The notes beneath the pieces were generated by a model that had not been told where the DNA came from, did no database searches, and worked only from the letters and a program-made list of their open reading frames with translations. A DNA stretch of 41,376 nucleotides from Elusimicrobiota bacterium (GTDB lineage: Bacteria > Elusimicrobiota > Elusimicrobia > UBA1565), in contig JACRDO010000107.1 of NCBI GenBank assembly GCA_016212885.1, forward strand, positions 1-41,376. The letters are read 5' to 3'. Both the position numbers and the translations under genes were made by a program. This document shows positions 7,471 to 16,378 of the stretch, piece by piece. Within the stretch, counting starts at the first letter, position 1. Each line of letters begins with the position of its first letter.

Positions 7471-8619
7471 TCACAGGGCGGCGCGGGATATCTCGGAGAT
7501 CGCGCGCGCTGCCGTTTCCGCGTCGTTTTCGCTGTTGAAGTATCCGAAGCTCACACGCACCGCTCCGTCAGGGAACGTCCCCAGGAACCGGTGCGCCCCC
7601 GGCGCGCAGTGAAGCCCGCCCCGGACCGCGATGCCGTACCGGGAATCAATGGCGGCGGCGACATCCTGTGACGCCATATCATGAATGCGCAGGGTCACAA
7701 TGCCGGCCTGCGCGTCCTGGTTGCGGCCTGTGAATATCGTCACGCCCGGAACTCCCGCCAGCCTCTCCGAGAATGCGAGCGCAAGAGCCCGCTCGCGTTC
7801 GCGCACCCGCTCAAGGCCTGTCTCGCGGAGGAACGCCAGACCCGCGGCGAGCCCCGCCAAGCCGTGCGCGTTGGGCGTTCCGGCTTCGAGCCGGTAAGGC
7901 ATCTCCTCCGGATGGGTTTCGCTCTCGCTCCGGGTGCCGGTGCCGCCTTCGCGCAGGGGGCGCAGGTCCAGGCCGGGCCGCACGTAGAGCGCTCCCGCGC
8001 CCATGGGCCCGTAGAGGCCCTTGTGGCAGGGGAAGGCGACCATATCAAGGGCCGCAGCCGCGACATCGATATCCATGAAGCCGACGGCCTGGGCCGCGTC
8101 CACGAGGATGGCGGCGCCGGCATCGTGCGCGGCCAGCGCCAAGCCCGGCAGATCGTTCATCGCGCCGAACACATTAGAGGCCGCGGTGACCGCCACAAGC
8201 CTGGTCCTGTCCGTGCATGCCCGGCGGATGGCATCAGGAGAAAGAGTCAGATCGTCCTGCGGAGCGATGCGGGTGACGCTGATGCGCCCGGCGCGCTCGA
8301 GCCCGGCCAGCGGACGGCCGACGGAATTATGCTCGTAAGACGTGGTCACGACGTGGTCGCCGTCGTTTAGAAAGCCCTTGAGGGCGATGTTCAGGGCGTC
8401 CGTACCGTTAAGGGCGAACACGATGCGCGAGGCGTCCGGCGCGCGCAATAGATCCGACAAGAGAGCCCTCGCCTGGGCGATTCTCTGGCCGGATTCGATG
8501 CCCATCCGGTGGCAGGATCTGTCCGGGTTCGCCGCCCAATTCTCGGCGAAGTCGCGCATCGCCGCCAGCACGGCCGGGGGTTTGGGCCAGGATGTCGCGG
8601 CGTTATCGAGATATATCAT
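7471..8619 (-). CDS. Cysteine desulfurase (class V aminotransferase family)
   Basis: 382 residues, typical length. It removes sulfur from cysteine to give alanine and an enzyme persulfide. It opens with YLDNAATSWPKP; the PLP lysine is Lys200 (FPCHKGLYGPMGAG) and the catalytic Cys338 lies in RGGLHCAPGAH. The short active-site loop matches the group related to SufS/CsdA rather than IscS. Start and stop are coupled to neighbours by short overlaps (8616-8619 and around 7471-7474). Between a MoeB/ThiF-like activator and XdhC, it probably supplies persulfide for cofactor biosynthesis rather than general iron-sulfur assembly; this is inferred from context, as no scaffold protein gene is near. Confidence 0.92.
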   Translation of the reverse strand: MIYLDNAATSWPKPPAVLAAMRDFAENWAANPDRSCHRMGIESGQRIAQARALLSDLLRAPDASRIVFALNGTDALNIALKGFLNDGDHVVTTSYEHNSVGRPLAGLERAGRISVTRIAPQDDLTLSPDAIRRACTDRTRLVAVTAASNVFGAMNDLPGLALAAHDAGAAILVDAAQAVGFMDIDVAAAALDMVAFPCHKGLYGPMGAGALYVRPGLDLRPLREGGTGTRSESETHPEEMPYRLEAGTPNAHGLAGLAAGLAFLRETGLERVRERERALALAFSERLAGVPGVTIFTGRNQDAQAGIVTLRIHDMASQDVAAAIDSRYGIAVRGGLHCAPGAHRFLGTFPDGAVRVSFGYFNSENDAETAARAISEISRAAL

Positions 8620-9635
8620 GTTCCAATGTAGCGCGCGTAGAGGGCGCGGGCGCGCGACACGTCGTCCGTGCCCTTGACGATGGCGCGGCCGTCGCCGAAC
8701 ACCGTGATCTCAATGCCCTCCACGGCGAATTTAACGAGAAATTCGTTGCGGCGGACGAGGCCGGCGCTTTCCAGCCTGCGGGCCAAGCATCCGAGGTCCA
8801 CGGCACATCCGCCGGCAGGCACGATTTGCACCGCATTTCGTCCGCACAGGCTGTTCGCCCGGGCGTCGGCGGAACCGTCGAGATACTCGAAGCGCCGCTG
8901 GACGCAGGCCGGGCAGTCCGCAAGCGTCTGCTCTAGGCGCAGTATCTGGAACTCGCCATGCCACAAATCCGCGCAGAAGAGGCCTTGGGCGATATCGTCG
9001 ATCTTCCCCACCAGTATCTTCACGGCCTCGGCGACCTGAAAGGACGCGGCCATGACCGCGGCGGCGTTGAGGATGCCCGCGGTATCGCAGGTAGGCGAAG
9101 ATCCGGGCGGAGGGAGCGAGGGAAGGAGGCACCGGAAGCAGGGGGTCTTGCCGGGCACGACGGCCATGGCCATGGCCGTAGAGCCGACGCAGGCCGCGTA
9201 AACCCACGCGCAGCCGGCCTCGATGCAAGCGTCGTTGAGCAGAAGACGCGTCTCGAAGTTGTCCGTTCCGTCGATGACCAAATCCGCGTCCTGCACGACG
9301 CCTCTGACGTTGGCGGCGCTGACGTCGACAACGGAAGCATCGCAGGCAACCTCCTTGTTGATGGCGGCCAGATGCCGGGCCGCGGCCTGGGCCTTGGGCA
9401 TGTCCGCCGAGACATCGGATTCGTCATAGAGAATCTGCCGCTGCAGGTTGTCGAGCTCCACGAAGTCGCGGTCGTAGAGGCGCAATCGGCCCACGCCGGC
9501 CCGGGCCAGAAGACTCGCTGAAACGCAGCCCAGGGCCCCCAAGCCCACAATGGATACGGTGGACGCCCGGAGTTTGGCCTGTCCTTCCGGCCCCAGGGGC
9601 GCGAAGAGCGTCTGACGAATATATCTATCGGTCAT
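8616..9635 (-). CDS. MoeB/ThiF/HesA-family adenylyltransferase with extra C-terminal domain
   Basis: 339 residues. E1-like enzymes of this family adenylate the C-terminus of small ubiquitin-like sulfur carriers. Visible features are the nucleotide loop VGLGALGC (about residues 30-37), the DNLQRQILY arginine segment, the conserved Lys in MPKAQAA, IDGTDNFETR, and two zinc-binding pairs (CFRC and CPAC). A Cys follows at SPTCDTAG. Beyond the standard fold, about 80 C-terminal residues (KFAVEGIEITVFGDGRAIV) form an additional small domain resembling the end domain seen in some HesA/ThiF proteins. No ThiS/MoaD-like carrier gene is in the operon. ATGA overlaps on both sides tie it to cystathionine beta-synthase and the cysteine desulfurase. 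Confidence 0.88.
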   Translation of the reverse strand: MTDRYIRQTLFAPLGPEGQAKLRASTVSIVGLGALGCVSASLLARAGVGRLRLYDRDFVELDNLQRQILYDESDVSADMPKAQAAARHLAAINKEVACDASVVDVSAANVRGVVQDADLVIDGTDNFETRLLLNDACIEAGCAWVYAACVGSTAMAMAVVPGKTPCFRCLLPSLPPPGSSPTCDTAGILNAAAVMAASFQVAEAVKILVGKIDDIAQGLFCADLWHGEFQILRLEQTLADCPACVQRRFEYLDGSADARANSLCGRNAVQIVPAGGCAVDLGCLARRLESAGLVRRNEFLVKFAVEGIEITVFGDGRAIVKGTDDVSRARALYARYIGT

Positions 9636-11005
9636 CCGTTCCCCAAATTCCGCCTTAGATGGTTCAAAAGGTCCACGCGGGTGATGAGTCCATAGAATCT
9701 ATCCCCGCAATAGAGCAGCCCCACCAATCCCTTGTTCAAGATCGCAGTGAGCTCCTTGAGCGGCGTGGAGGTCCGCACCGCAACCAAGTCCCGTGTCATG
9801 CGGTCGCGGACAGGCTTGCAGTAATTTGAGGCATCCTCATGGACGGCCAAAAGCAAGTCCGATTCGTCAAGGATGCCGACCACCTCGTCGCCATCGATCA
9901 CGGGAAGCTGCGAATATTCATAGAGCTGCATTCGCCTGAAGGCGGTCAAGAGCGTGTCGCTTGGCTTGACCGAAGAGACGGCCCCCTCGGCGAAGGGGCG
10001 GCCCACCAGGTCGCGGAGATCGCCGAATGCGGTTTTTCTGAGGAAGCCCTGGTCCGCCATCCAGTAGTCGTTGAACATTTTGGAGAGATATTTGTTGCCT
10101 GTGTCACAAACGAAGGTGACGACGCGTCCGGGCTCGCGGCTCTCCCGGCAATACTGCAGAGCTGCGGCCACCAGGGTTCCTGTGGAAGAGCCGGCCAGCA
10201 CTCCTTCGCTACGCAATAACTCGCGGGCCGTGGCAAAACTCTCCGCGTCGGAGATGGTGTAGGCTTTCTGGACACTGGAGAGGTCCGCGATAGGAGGAAT
10301 GAAATCCTCGCCTATTCCTTCCACGAACCAGGACCCGGCCTTGCCTATCTTTTTGATCCTGACATAGCCGGCCAGCACGGAGCCTGCCGGGTCCGCCAGC
10401 ACAAACTCGGTGCTGGGCGAGACGCGCGCGAAGAACCGGCCCAGGCCCGTGATCGTGCCTCCGGTCCCTACGCCGCAGACGACGGCATCCACGCGATGCT
10501 CCATCTGCTCCCATATCTCGGGCCCCGTGGTCTTCTCGTGGGCGGCGGGATTGGCGGGATTGCCGAACTGGTTGACGTAAAAGCTGTTCTTTGTTTCGCG
10601 CGTTATCTTTTCAGCCAAATCCTGGTAGTATTCAGGATGGCCTTTCTCAACATCCGATCGGGTGACGACAATCTCGGCTCCCAAAGCTTTCAGGTGCGAG
10701 ATTTTCTCCTGGCTCATCTTGTCCGGGATGACCAGGATCAGCCTGTAGCCCTTTTGGGCGGCGACCAAGGCCAGTCCCAGACCGGTGTTGCCGGCCGTGG
10801 CCTCAATCAGCGTCGAACCAGACCGGATTTCCCCTTCCCTTTCGGCCGCTTCGATCATGGAAAGGGCGATGCGGTCCTTTATGGAGCCGCCGGGGTTCTG
10901 GTTCTCCAGCTTCAGGAACAGCTCGCATCGCCCGGTGTCCAGTCTCTGCGCCTTGAGCAGCGGAGTGTTGCCAATGAGGTCGATTGTCCTGTCGGCCTTC
11001 TGCAT
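9632..11005 (-). CDS. cbs: Cystathionine beta-synthase with tandem CBS domains
   Basis: 457 residues. The PLP-dependent N-terminal two thirds include the Schiff-base Lys43 in GGSIKDRI, the EATAGNTGLG substrate loop, CGVGTGGTITG and SEGVLAGSSTG. The C-terminal third has two CBS modules (SDTLLTAFRRMQ and VVGILDESDLL, then MTRDLVAVRTSTPLKEL), which in homologues bind adenosine compounds and regulate the enzyme. It makes cystathionine from serine (or O-acetylserine) and homocysteine, the first step of reverse transsulfuration. The gamma-lyase-type enzyme for the second step is in the same operon. It overlaps the next gene by ATGA. A truncated cysK lies just upstream on the same strand. Confidence 0.93.
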   Translation of the reverse strand: MQKADRTIDLIGNTPLLKAQRLDTGRCELFLKLENQNPGGSIKDRIALSMIEAAEREGEIRSGSTLIEATAGNTGLGLALVAAQKGYRLILVIPDKMSQEKISHLKALGAEIVVTRSDVEKGHPEYYQDLAEKITRETKNSFYVNQFGNPANPAAHEKTTGPEIWEQMEHRVDAVVCGVGTGGTITGLGRFFARVSPSTEFVLADPAGSVLAGYVRIKKIGKAGSWFVEGIGEDFIPPIADLSSVQKAYTISDAESFATARELLRSEGVLAGSSTGTLVAAALQYCRESREPGRVVTFVCDTGNKYLSKMFNDYWMADQGFLRKTAFGDLRDLVGRPFAEGAVSSVKPSDTLLTAFRRMQLYEYSQLPVIDGDEVVGILDESDLLLAVHEDASNYCKPVRDRMTRDLVAVRTSTPLKELTAILNKGLVGLLYCGDRFYGLITRVDLLNHLRRNLGNG

Positions 11006-11023
11006 GTCAGCCTTTTTTCTCTG

Positions 11024-11227
11024 TTAAATGACCGAATTTTCTTTTATTAGCCCGGCCTTCTCCGCGGCATCAATCATTGAGACGCCTATCCTGTCTTTGA
11101 CGCTTGCAAGTGGATTGAAAATTTCCAGCTTGGCGCAAACGGTCGCCCCAGTCTCTTTTGCCAGCCTGTTCAGATAGACGAGCGGCGTATTCCCTATGGT
11201 TTTGGTTATGTCTTGATAGATTTTCAT
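11024..11227 (-). pseudogene. cysK: Cysteine synthase A, N-terminal remnant
   Basis: 67 codons with a good ribosome site (GGAGGG) at the ATG at 11227. The product matches the first fifth of O-acetylserine sulfhydrylase: [15 protein letters not shown], then [18 protein letters not shown] with the PLP lysine, up to [10 protein letters not shown], followed by a stop. The family normally continues for about 240 residues starting with an EPTSGNTG-type loop. The body of the enzyme is gone and the next gene begins 18 bases after the stop. The clean end just before the substrate loop suggests deletion rather than slow decay. The fragment cannot be catalytic. Confidence 0.8.
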
Positions 11228-11287
11228 CCTGCCCTCCTTCAATCCGTCACCACAGTCGCCGAGTAGCCGAGACTCCCGCCACGGCAC

Positions 11288-11695
11288 TCAAATCTTATTC
11301 AGCATCATCCCGCACTTTGGGCACCGGCCGTCCTTCGTCTTTGGCCCCTTGTAGCAGCCCATGGGGCAGGAGTAGATGGTTTCCCCTTTCTCCTTTTTCT
11401 TGGTTGCTTGTTCTTTGCCGCCGTGCTTGGAGCAGCAAGAGCAAGGCCCTTCCTTGACCTTGTTGGCGGCGGTTTCCTGAATCTTGTTTACCACCTCGGG
11501 GTCCTTGGCGGTGATGCGGATCATGACCCCATCGTCAACGTTCTCGATCTTCACGGTGGCCCCTTCTATGTGCATCGGGCACATCGCCGGATGCCCCGCG
11601 CCCGACTTGCCGCGGGCCTTCTCGGCCTGCGCAGCTCCCGCCAACACCACAGCCACGACCGACACCCCGACGATCCATCTCAAGCTTTTCTTCAT
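11288..11695 (-). CDS. Secreted heavy-metal-binding-domain protein of the copper efflux operon
   Basis: 135 residues from the ATG at 11695 (GGAGG nine bases upstream). The N-terminal signal peptide (KKSLRWIVGVSVVAVVLAGA) ends at AQA, so the protein is periplasmic. The mature part has an MCPMH motif, a small alpha/beta stretch (GVMIRITAKDPEVVNKIQE), a Cys cluster (CSCCSKH) and a C-terminal heavy-metal-binding domain (YSCPMGCYKG, then CPKCGMML). These Cys/Met/His clusters suit Cu(I) or Ag(I) binding. Lying directly after cusA, it may act as a periplasmic metallochaperone, in a position comparable to CusF, though it is not homologous to CusF by eye. Confidence 0.8.
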   Translation of the reverse strand: MKKSLRWIVGVSVVAVVLAGAAQAEKARGKSGAGHPAMCPMHIEGATVKIENVDDGVMIRITAKDPEVVNKIQETAANKVKEGPCSCCSKHGGKEQATKKKEKGETIYSCPMGCYKGPKTKDGRCPKCGMMLNKI

Positions 11696-11718
11696 ACCGC
11701 TTTGCCTCCATTCACGCT

Positions 11719-14700
11719 TCAATGCGCATGCCGCCCCGGTATCGGCAAACGACTCACATCCACCGCTCCTTTCTTCATCTCATGATGCCACTTCCAAAGA
11801 TAAAAAATGGGCGGATATACCAACAGTTCAAGCAGAAAGCTGGTGAACAATCCACCGATCATGGGCGCTGCGACGCGCTTCATCATGTCGGCGCCCGTTC
11901 CCAAAGACCACATAATCGGAAGAAGCCCCATGAATGCGCAGGCAACCGTCATCATCTTGGGCCGCACTCTTTTCACCGCCCCGTGCAGGACCGCCTCTTC
12001 GAGTTCCGCCTCGGTGCGCATGCGTCCCTGACGGACCATGTCGTAATAGGCCATATCCAGGTAAAGCAGCATGAATACCCCCGTCTCAGCATCGAGGCCC
12101 ATGAGCGCTATCATGCCGACCCAGACCGCGATGGAAACATTGTAGCCGAGCAGATAGAGGAACCACACCGCGCCGATGAGGGAGAATGGCACGGCCAGCA
12201 TCACGATGCCGGTCTTGGGCCAGGAGCCCGTGTTCATGTGGAGCAGGAATAGGATGATGAAGAGCGTGAGCGGAATGACGATCTTGAGCCTTTCCTTGAC
12301 CCTCGCCATGTTCTCATACTGGCCGCTCCATTGCAGCGCGTAGCCTGCTGCGGGCAAGCGCAGGGAATCAACGACCTTCTTTTTCGCTTCTTCCACATAC
12401 CCGCCGATGTCGCGGTCCGCCACGTCTACGTAGACATAACCGGCCAAAAGGCCGTTCTCGTTGCGGATCATGGCCGGGCCGAGCTTGAGGCCTATATCGG
12501 CAAGTTCGGCCAGCGGGATGTGAGCCCCGCTCATGGTAGGGACCAGCACCCGCTTGAGTTTGTCGAGGTCATCGCGCAGTTCCCTGGCGTAGCGGACGCT
12601 CACCGTGTAGCGCTCGCGGCCTTCCACCGTGGTCGTTATGGGCTCGCCGCCGATGGCCGTCATGATGGCCATCTCGGCTTCCTTGATCGTCAGGCCGTAA
12701 CGCGCCAATTGGTCCCGCTTGAGCGCAAAATCGACGAAATACCCGCCGGCCGTACGTTCCGCGTAGATGCTGCGCGTGCCGGGAACGTCGCGCAAAACGC
12801 CTTCCATGTCCGTGCCGATACGCTCGATCTCCTTGAGGTCCGAGCCGTATATCTTGATGCCGATGGGCGTGCGCACGCCGGTCGTGAGCATGTCGATGCG
12901 GGCTTTGATCGGCATGGTCCAGGCGTTGGTCATCCCTGGAAAGCGCATCTTGGAGTCGATCTCTGAAACAAGCTCCTCCCACGAGATGCGGTCATACCAG
13001 ATATGTCGCAGGGGTTTCTGCAATAGCTCGGGCATCCAGGAATACCATCGGCTCTTCTTGCGCCATTCGCCATGGGGTTTCAAGACGACCGTCGTCTCCA
13101 TCATCGAGAAGGGCGCGGGATCGGTGGATGTTTCGGCTCGGCCGGCCTTGCCGAACACACGCTCGACCTCAGGGAAGCTCTTGAGTATTTGGTCCTGGGT
13201 CTGCAGGAGCTTTTGCGCCTCCGTGACCGATATGCCGGGCAGGGTCGTTGGCATATAGAGGATGGTACCCTCGTTCAAGGGAGGCATGAACTCAGATCCC
13301 AAGCGCAGGTAGACCGGGATCGTGGTGAGGACCATCAACGCCGCGGCGACGATGGTTTTATAGGGATGGCGCAGGACGAAGCGGCAAGCCGGCTCGTAGA
13401 ATTTGAAGAGCAGGCGGCTGACCGGATGCTTCTCCTCAGGGTAATAATTGCCGACCGTGACCTGGTTGGTCAGCCAGCAAAGCCAGGAGGGCTTAAAATT
13501 GAAGAAGTCCATGCGCGAGAAGAGCATGCGCACGGCGGGATCGAAAGTCACCGCCAAGACGGCGGCGATGGCCATGGCCAGGTTCTTGGTGTAGGCCAAA
13601 GGCTTGAAAAGCCGGCCTTCCTGATCCACGAGGGTAAAAATGGGCATGAAGGCTACGGCGATGACCAAGAGAGAGAAGAATACCGCGGGTCCGACTTCCT
13701 GCAAGGCCTTGAGTCGTATCTCGTGGAAATCTCCCTTCCTGCCGCCTTCGATCCATAGCTGGAGTTTCTTGTAGGCGTTCTCGACCTCCACGATGGCGCC
13801 GTCCACCAGGACGCCTATGGAGATCGCGATGCCCGAGATGGACATGATGTTCGAGGTCAGGCCCATGAAAAACATGGGGATGAAGGTGAGGATGACCGAC
13901 ACGGGAATGGTGATGATGGGAATGATGGCCGTCGGGATGTGCCAAAGGAAAATCAGAATCACAAGGCTGACGATGATGAGTTCAAGGACAAGCTCTTCTT
14001 TGAGCGTGGCGATGGCTCGATGGATCAAGTCCGAACGGTCATACGTGGTGACGATCTCTACTCCCTCGGGGACCGCTGATTTGATTTCCGCGAGCTTGGC
14101 TTTCACCCGCCCGATGACGTTGAGCGCGTTTTCGCCGTAGCGCATGACCACGATCCCGCCGACCGTGTCGCCTTCGCCGTCCAAGTCCGCTATGCCGCGG
14201 CGGATTTCCGGGCCAAGCGCGACCCGACCAATGCTCTTGACCAGGATGGGCGTGCCGCCCTGGCCACGCCCCACCACGATATTCTCGATGTCCGCCACGG
14301 ATTTCACATAGCCGCGGCCGCGGACCATGTATTCCTTGCCTGAGAACTCGACCAGGCGGCCGCCCACGTCGTTGTTCCCATCCCGGATGGCCTCCACCAC
14401 CTTCATGAGAGGGATGCCGTAGGCCACAAGCGCGTTGGGGTTGAGGTTGACCTGATACTGCTTCTGGAAGCCGCCGATGGACGCGACCTCAGCCACCCCC
14501 GGCACGGATTGCAGGTAATAGCGCAGATACCAGTCCTGGAAGCTTCTCAGATCGGCTAAACTATGCCGGCCGCTCTTGTCCACCAGGGCATACTGGTAGA
14601 CCCAGCCTACCCCAGTCGCGTCGGGCCCTAGTTCCGTGCGCACGCCCTCCGGCAGCTGGGGCAGAATCTTGCTCAGGTACTCCAGCGTCCGGCTGCGCGC

Positions 14701-15012
14701 CCAATAAACGTCCGTGCCGTCCTGGAAGACGACATAGATGTAGGAATAGCCGAAATCCGAGAATCCACGGATTGCCTTGACCTTGGGCGCTCCGAGCAGG
14801 GCCGTGACTATGGGGTAGGTGACTTGGCCTTCGATGACATCCGGCGATCTGTCCCAACGCGAATAGATTATGACCTGTGTGTCGGAGAGGTCCGGGATGG
14901 CGTCAAGCCTGGAGTTCCTGATACAGTAGTACGCGGCAGCCAAAGACGCCGCAGTGAGAATGAGGACTATGAACTTGTTTCTGGCGGACCAAGCGATGAG
15001 TTTTTCAATCAT
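11719..15012 (-). CDS. cusA: CusA/CzcA-type heavy-metal RND efflux pump
   Basis: 1097 residues, full length for the HME-RND family: inner-membrane proton-driven trimer that expels monovalent copper/silver through CusB and CusC. The N-terminal helix (FIVLILTAASLAAAYY), the TTYDRSDLIHRAI segment, and the transmembrane motif GVLVDGAIVEVENAYKK with the proton-relay acidic residues are present. Compared from memory with E. coli CusA, two of the three periplasmic metal methionines are kept (SMMETT and RIDMLTTG contexts), while the third (ARYGM in E. coli) reads ARYGL here. It begins 9 bases after cusB. The C-terminus ends in a His-containing tail. Confidence 0.93.
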   Translation of the reverse strand: MIEKLIAWSARNKFIVLILTAASLAAAYYCIRNSRLDAIPDLSDTQVIIYSRWDRSPDVIEGQVTYPIVTALLGAPKVKAIRGFSDFGYSYIYVVFQDGTDVYWARSRTLEYLSKILPQLPEGVRTELGPDATGVGWVYQYALVDKSGRHSLADLRSFQDWYLRYYLQSVPGVAEVASIGGFQKQYQVNLNPNALVAYGIPLMKVVEAIRDGNNDVGGRLVEFSGKEYMVRGRGYVKSVADIENIVVGRGQGGTPILVKSIGRVALGPEIRRGIADLDGEGDTVGGIVVMRYGENALNVIGRVKAKLAEIKSAVPEGVEIVTTYDRSDLIHRAIATLKEELVLELIIVSLVILIFLWHIPTAIIPIITIPVSVILTFIPMFFMGLTSNIMSISGIAISIGVLVDGAIVEVENAYKKLQLWIEGGRKGDFHEIRLKALQEVGPAVFFSLLVIAVAFMPIFTLVDQEGRLFKPLAYTKNLAMAIAAVLAVTFDPAVRMLFSRMDFFNFKPSWLCWLTNQVTVGNYYPEEKHPVSRLLFKFYEPACRFVLRHPYKTIVAAALMVLTTIPVYLRLGSEFMPPLNEGTILYMPTTLPGISVTEAQKLLQTQDQILKSFPEVERVFGKAGRAETSTDPAPFSMMETTVVLKPHGEWRKKSRWYSWMPELLQKPLRHIWYDRISWEELVSEIDSKMRFPGMTNAWTMPIKARIDMLTTGVRTPIGIKIYGSDLKEIERIGTDMEGVLRDVPGTRSIYAERTAGGYFVDFALKRDQLARYGLTIKEAEMAIMTAIGGEPITTTVEGRERYTVSVRYARELRDDLDKLKRVLVPTMSGAHIPLAELADIGLKLGPAMIRNENGLLAGYVYVDVADRDIGGYVEEAKKKVVDSLRLPAAGYALQWSGQYENMARVKERLKIVIPLTLFIILFLLHMNTGSWPKTGIVMLAVPFSLIGAVWFLYLLGYNVSIAVWVGMIALMGLDAETGVFMLLYLDMAYYDMVRQGRMRTEAELEEAVLHGAVKRVRPKMMTVACAFMGLLPIMWSLGTGADMMKRVAAPMIGGLFTSFLLELLVYPPIFYLWKWHHEMKKGAVDVSRLPIPGRHAH

Positions 15013-15021
15013 GAAGCCGCC

Positions 15022-16377
15022 TCAATGCTGATGCCCCTCTTGCGCCGGTTTCGATGCTTTCCTCGAACCCTCGCTCCTGCGCCCAGCAGACATGGCCGCC
15101 TTCAGCTTCGATTCGGAATCGATGAGGAAGTTGGCGCTGGTGACCACCTTCTCGCCCTCAGCCACGCCGGAAAGAAGGTCATAGTAACCCTCGGCTTTTT
15201 GGCCGACAATCACTTCCCTCGGCTCGATGCGCCCTTCACCGAGGTCCACGAAGGCGATTTTGCGCTCGCCGGTGTCGAGCAGCGCCGACTCAGGCAGAGC
15301 CGGCCGGCGACCGAGGTTCGAGCGGATGGCGGCGTCGACATACATCTCCAGTTTGAACAGTCCCTTGGGGTCCGGGACCTCGATGCGCACCTTAAGCGAC
15401 CGCGTTTCAGCCGAGAGGATGGGGTCTACGCTCTTGACCGTTCCCCGGAAAACTTTGCCAGGGTAGGCCGGGGCGGTGATCTCCGCGCTCTGACCCGCCT
15501 TGACCAAACCGATCTCGTACTCGTAAATCTGCGCATAGACCCAGACCGGGCCTCCACCGCCGCTGATGAGAAGATTCGTCGGAGCGACCTCTTTGATGCT
15601 TGCCTCTATCTGGGCGTCGGTCAACCCCATCTGCCGAAGCCTCAGAGCTGAAGCGCGCACCAGAGCATCCGCGCGCTCAAGAGCATCCGGATAGGGGGTG
15701 TCCTTGACCTTTTCGCGCGCCCGGACAGCCTCCTTGTACTCGGAGATGGTGTTGTAGAGATCCGGGTCGTAGGCCACCTTGCCGCTGGCGCGGACGACGA
15801 CGGCGAGATCGCGGCGCTCTACCGGCTCGGATTTCATGCCGATCATCTGGCGGCGTTCTTCGGAAAGAACCACAGCGGCTTGGCCTTGGACCGGGACGTC
15901 GGATTTCTCTTCGCCATAGACAGGGATGTAATCCATGCCCATCTCGTCTTTTTTCGCCACAGGCGAAGTCACTTCGGGACGCATCGGGTGACGATAGTAC
16001 AGCGGCTTGGCATCCGCGGCGACGTCGAAGATCTTGGTGCCGCAGATGGGGCAACTCACCTTCTCCCCGACCTTATGCGGCAGTTCCATGACGCAGTTGC
16101 GCATCTTGCACTTGTGCAGAATGCAAATCTTGCGGTCTCCAGCCATCGAAGTCTGACCTGTTGCCGAAGTCTCTTCCATCGGGATGAGCTTCATGTTGCA
16201 GATGGGGCAATCGCCGGGTTTATCGGCGATATAAGTCGGGTGCATCGGGCAATAATACTTGGTCGCATGGACGCCGTGACCCGGCGAACCCCGATGATAG
16301 ACGCGGTAGGCAATGACTCCGCCGACCAGTATGGCCGCCGCCGCGACGGCCATTATGAGATGTCGGTTCTTTGTCAT
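15022..16377 (-). CDS. cusB: CusB-type periplasmic adaptor with several metal-binding modules
   Basis: 451 residues. An N-terminal membrane anchor (LIMAVAAAAILVGGVIAY) is followed by three metal-binding units: a heavy-metal-binding domain (YYCPMHPTYIAD, then CPICNMKLIPM), an unusual Cys cluster (CILHKCKMRNCVMEL, then CPICGTKIF), and the degenerate CusB-type repeat (YYRHPMRPEVTSP, then DEMGMDYIPVY). The membrane fusion protein core then has the barrel-sandwich and hairpin segments (ASGKVAYD to RIEVPDPKGLFKLEMYV). The tail is His-rich (QEGHQH). It joins the RND pump to the outer-membrane channel and can hand metal to CusA. It starts one base after the cusC stop. Confidence 0.92.
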   Translation of the reverse strand: MTKNRHLIMAVAAAAILVGGVIAYRVYHRGSPGHGVHATKYYCPMHPTYIADKPGDCPICNMKLIPMEETSATGQTSMAGDRKICILHKCKMRNCVMELPHKVGEKVSCPICGTKIFDVAADAKPLYYRHPMRPEVTSPVAKKDEMGMDYIPVYGEEKSDVPVQGQAAVVLSEERRQMIGMKSEPVERRDLAVVVRASGKVAYDPDLYNTISEYKEAVRAREKVKDTPYPDALERADALVRASALRLRQMGLTDAQIEASIKEVAPTNLLISGGGGPVWVYAQIYEYEIGLVKAGQSAEITAPAYPGKVFRGTVKSVDPILSAETRSLKVRIEVPDPKGLFKLEMYVDAAIRSNLGRRPALPESALLDTGERKIAFVDLGEGRIEPREVIVGQKAEGYYDLLSGVAEGEKVVTSANFLIDSESKLKAAMSAGRRSEGSRKASKPAQEGHQH

Positions 16378-16378
16378 G

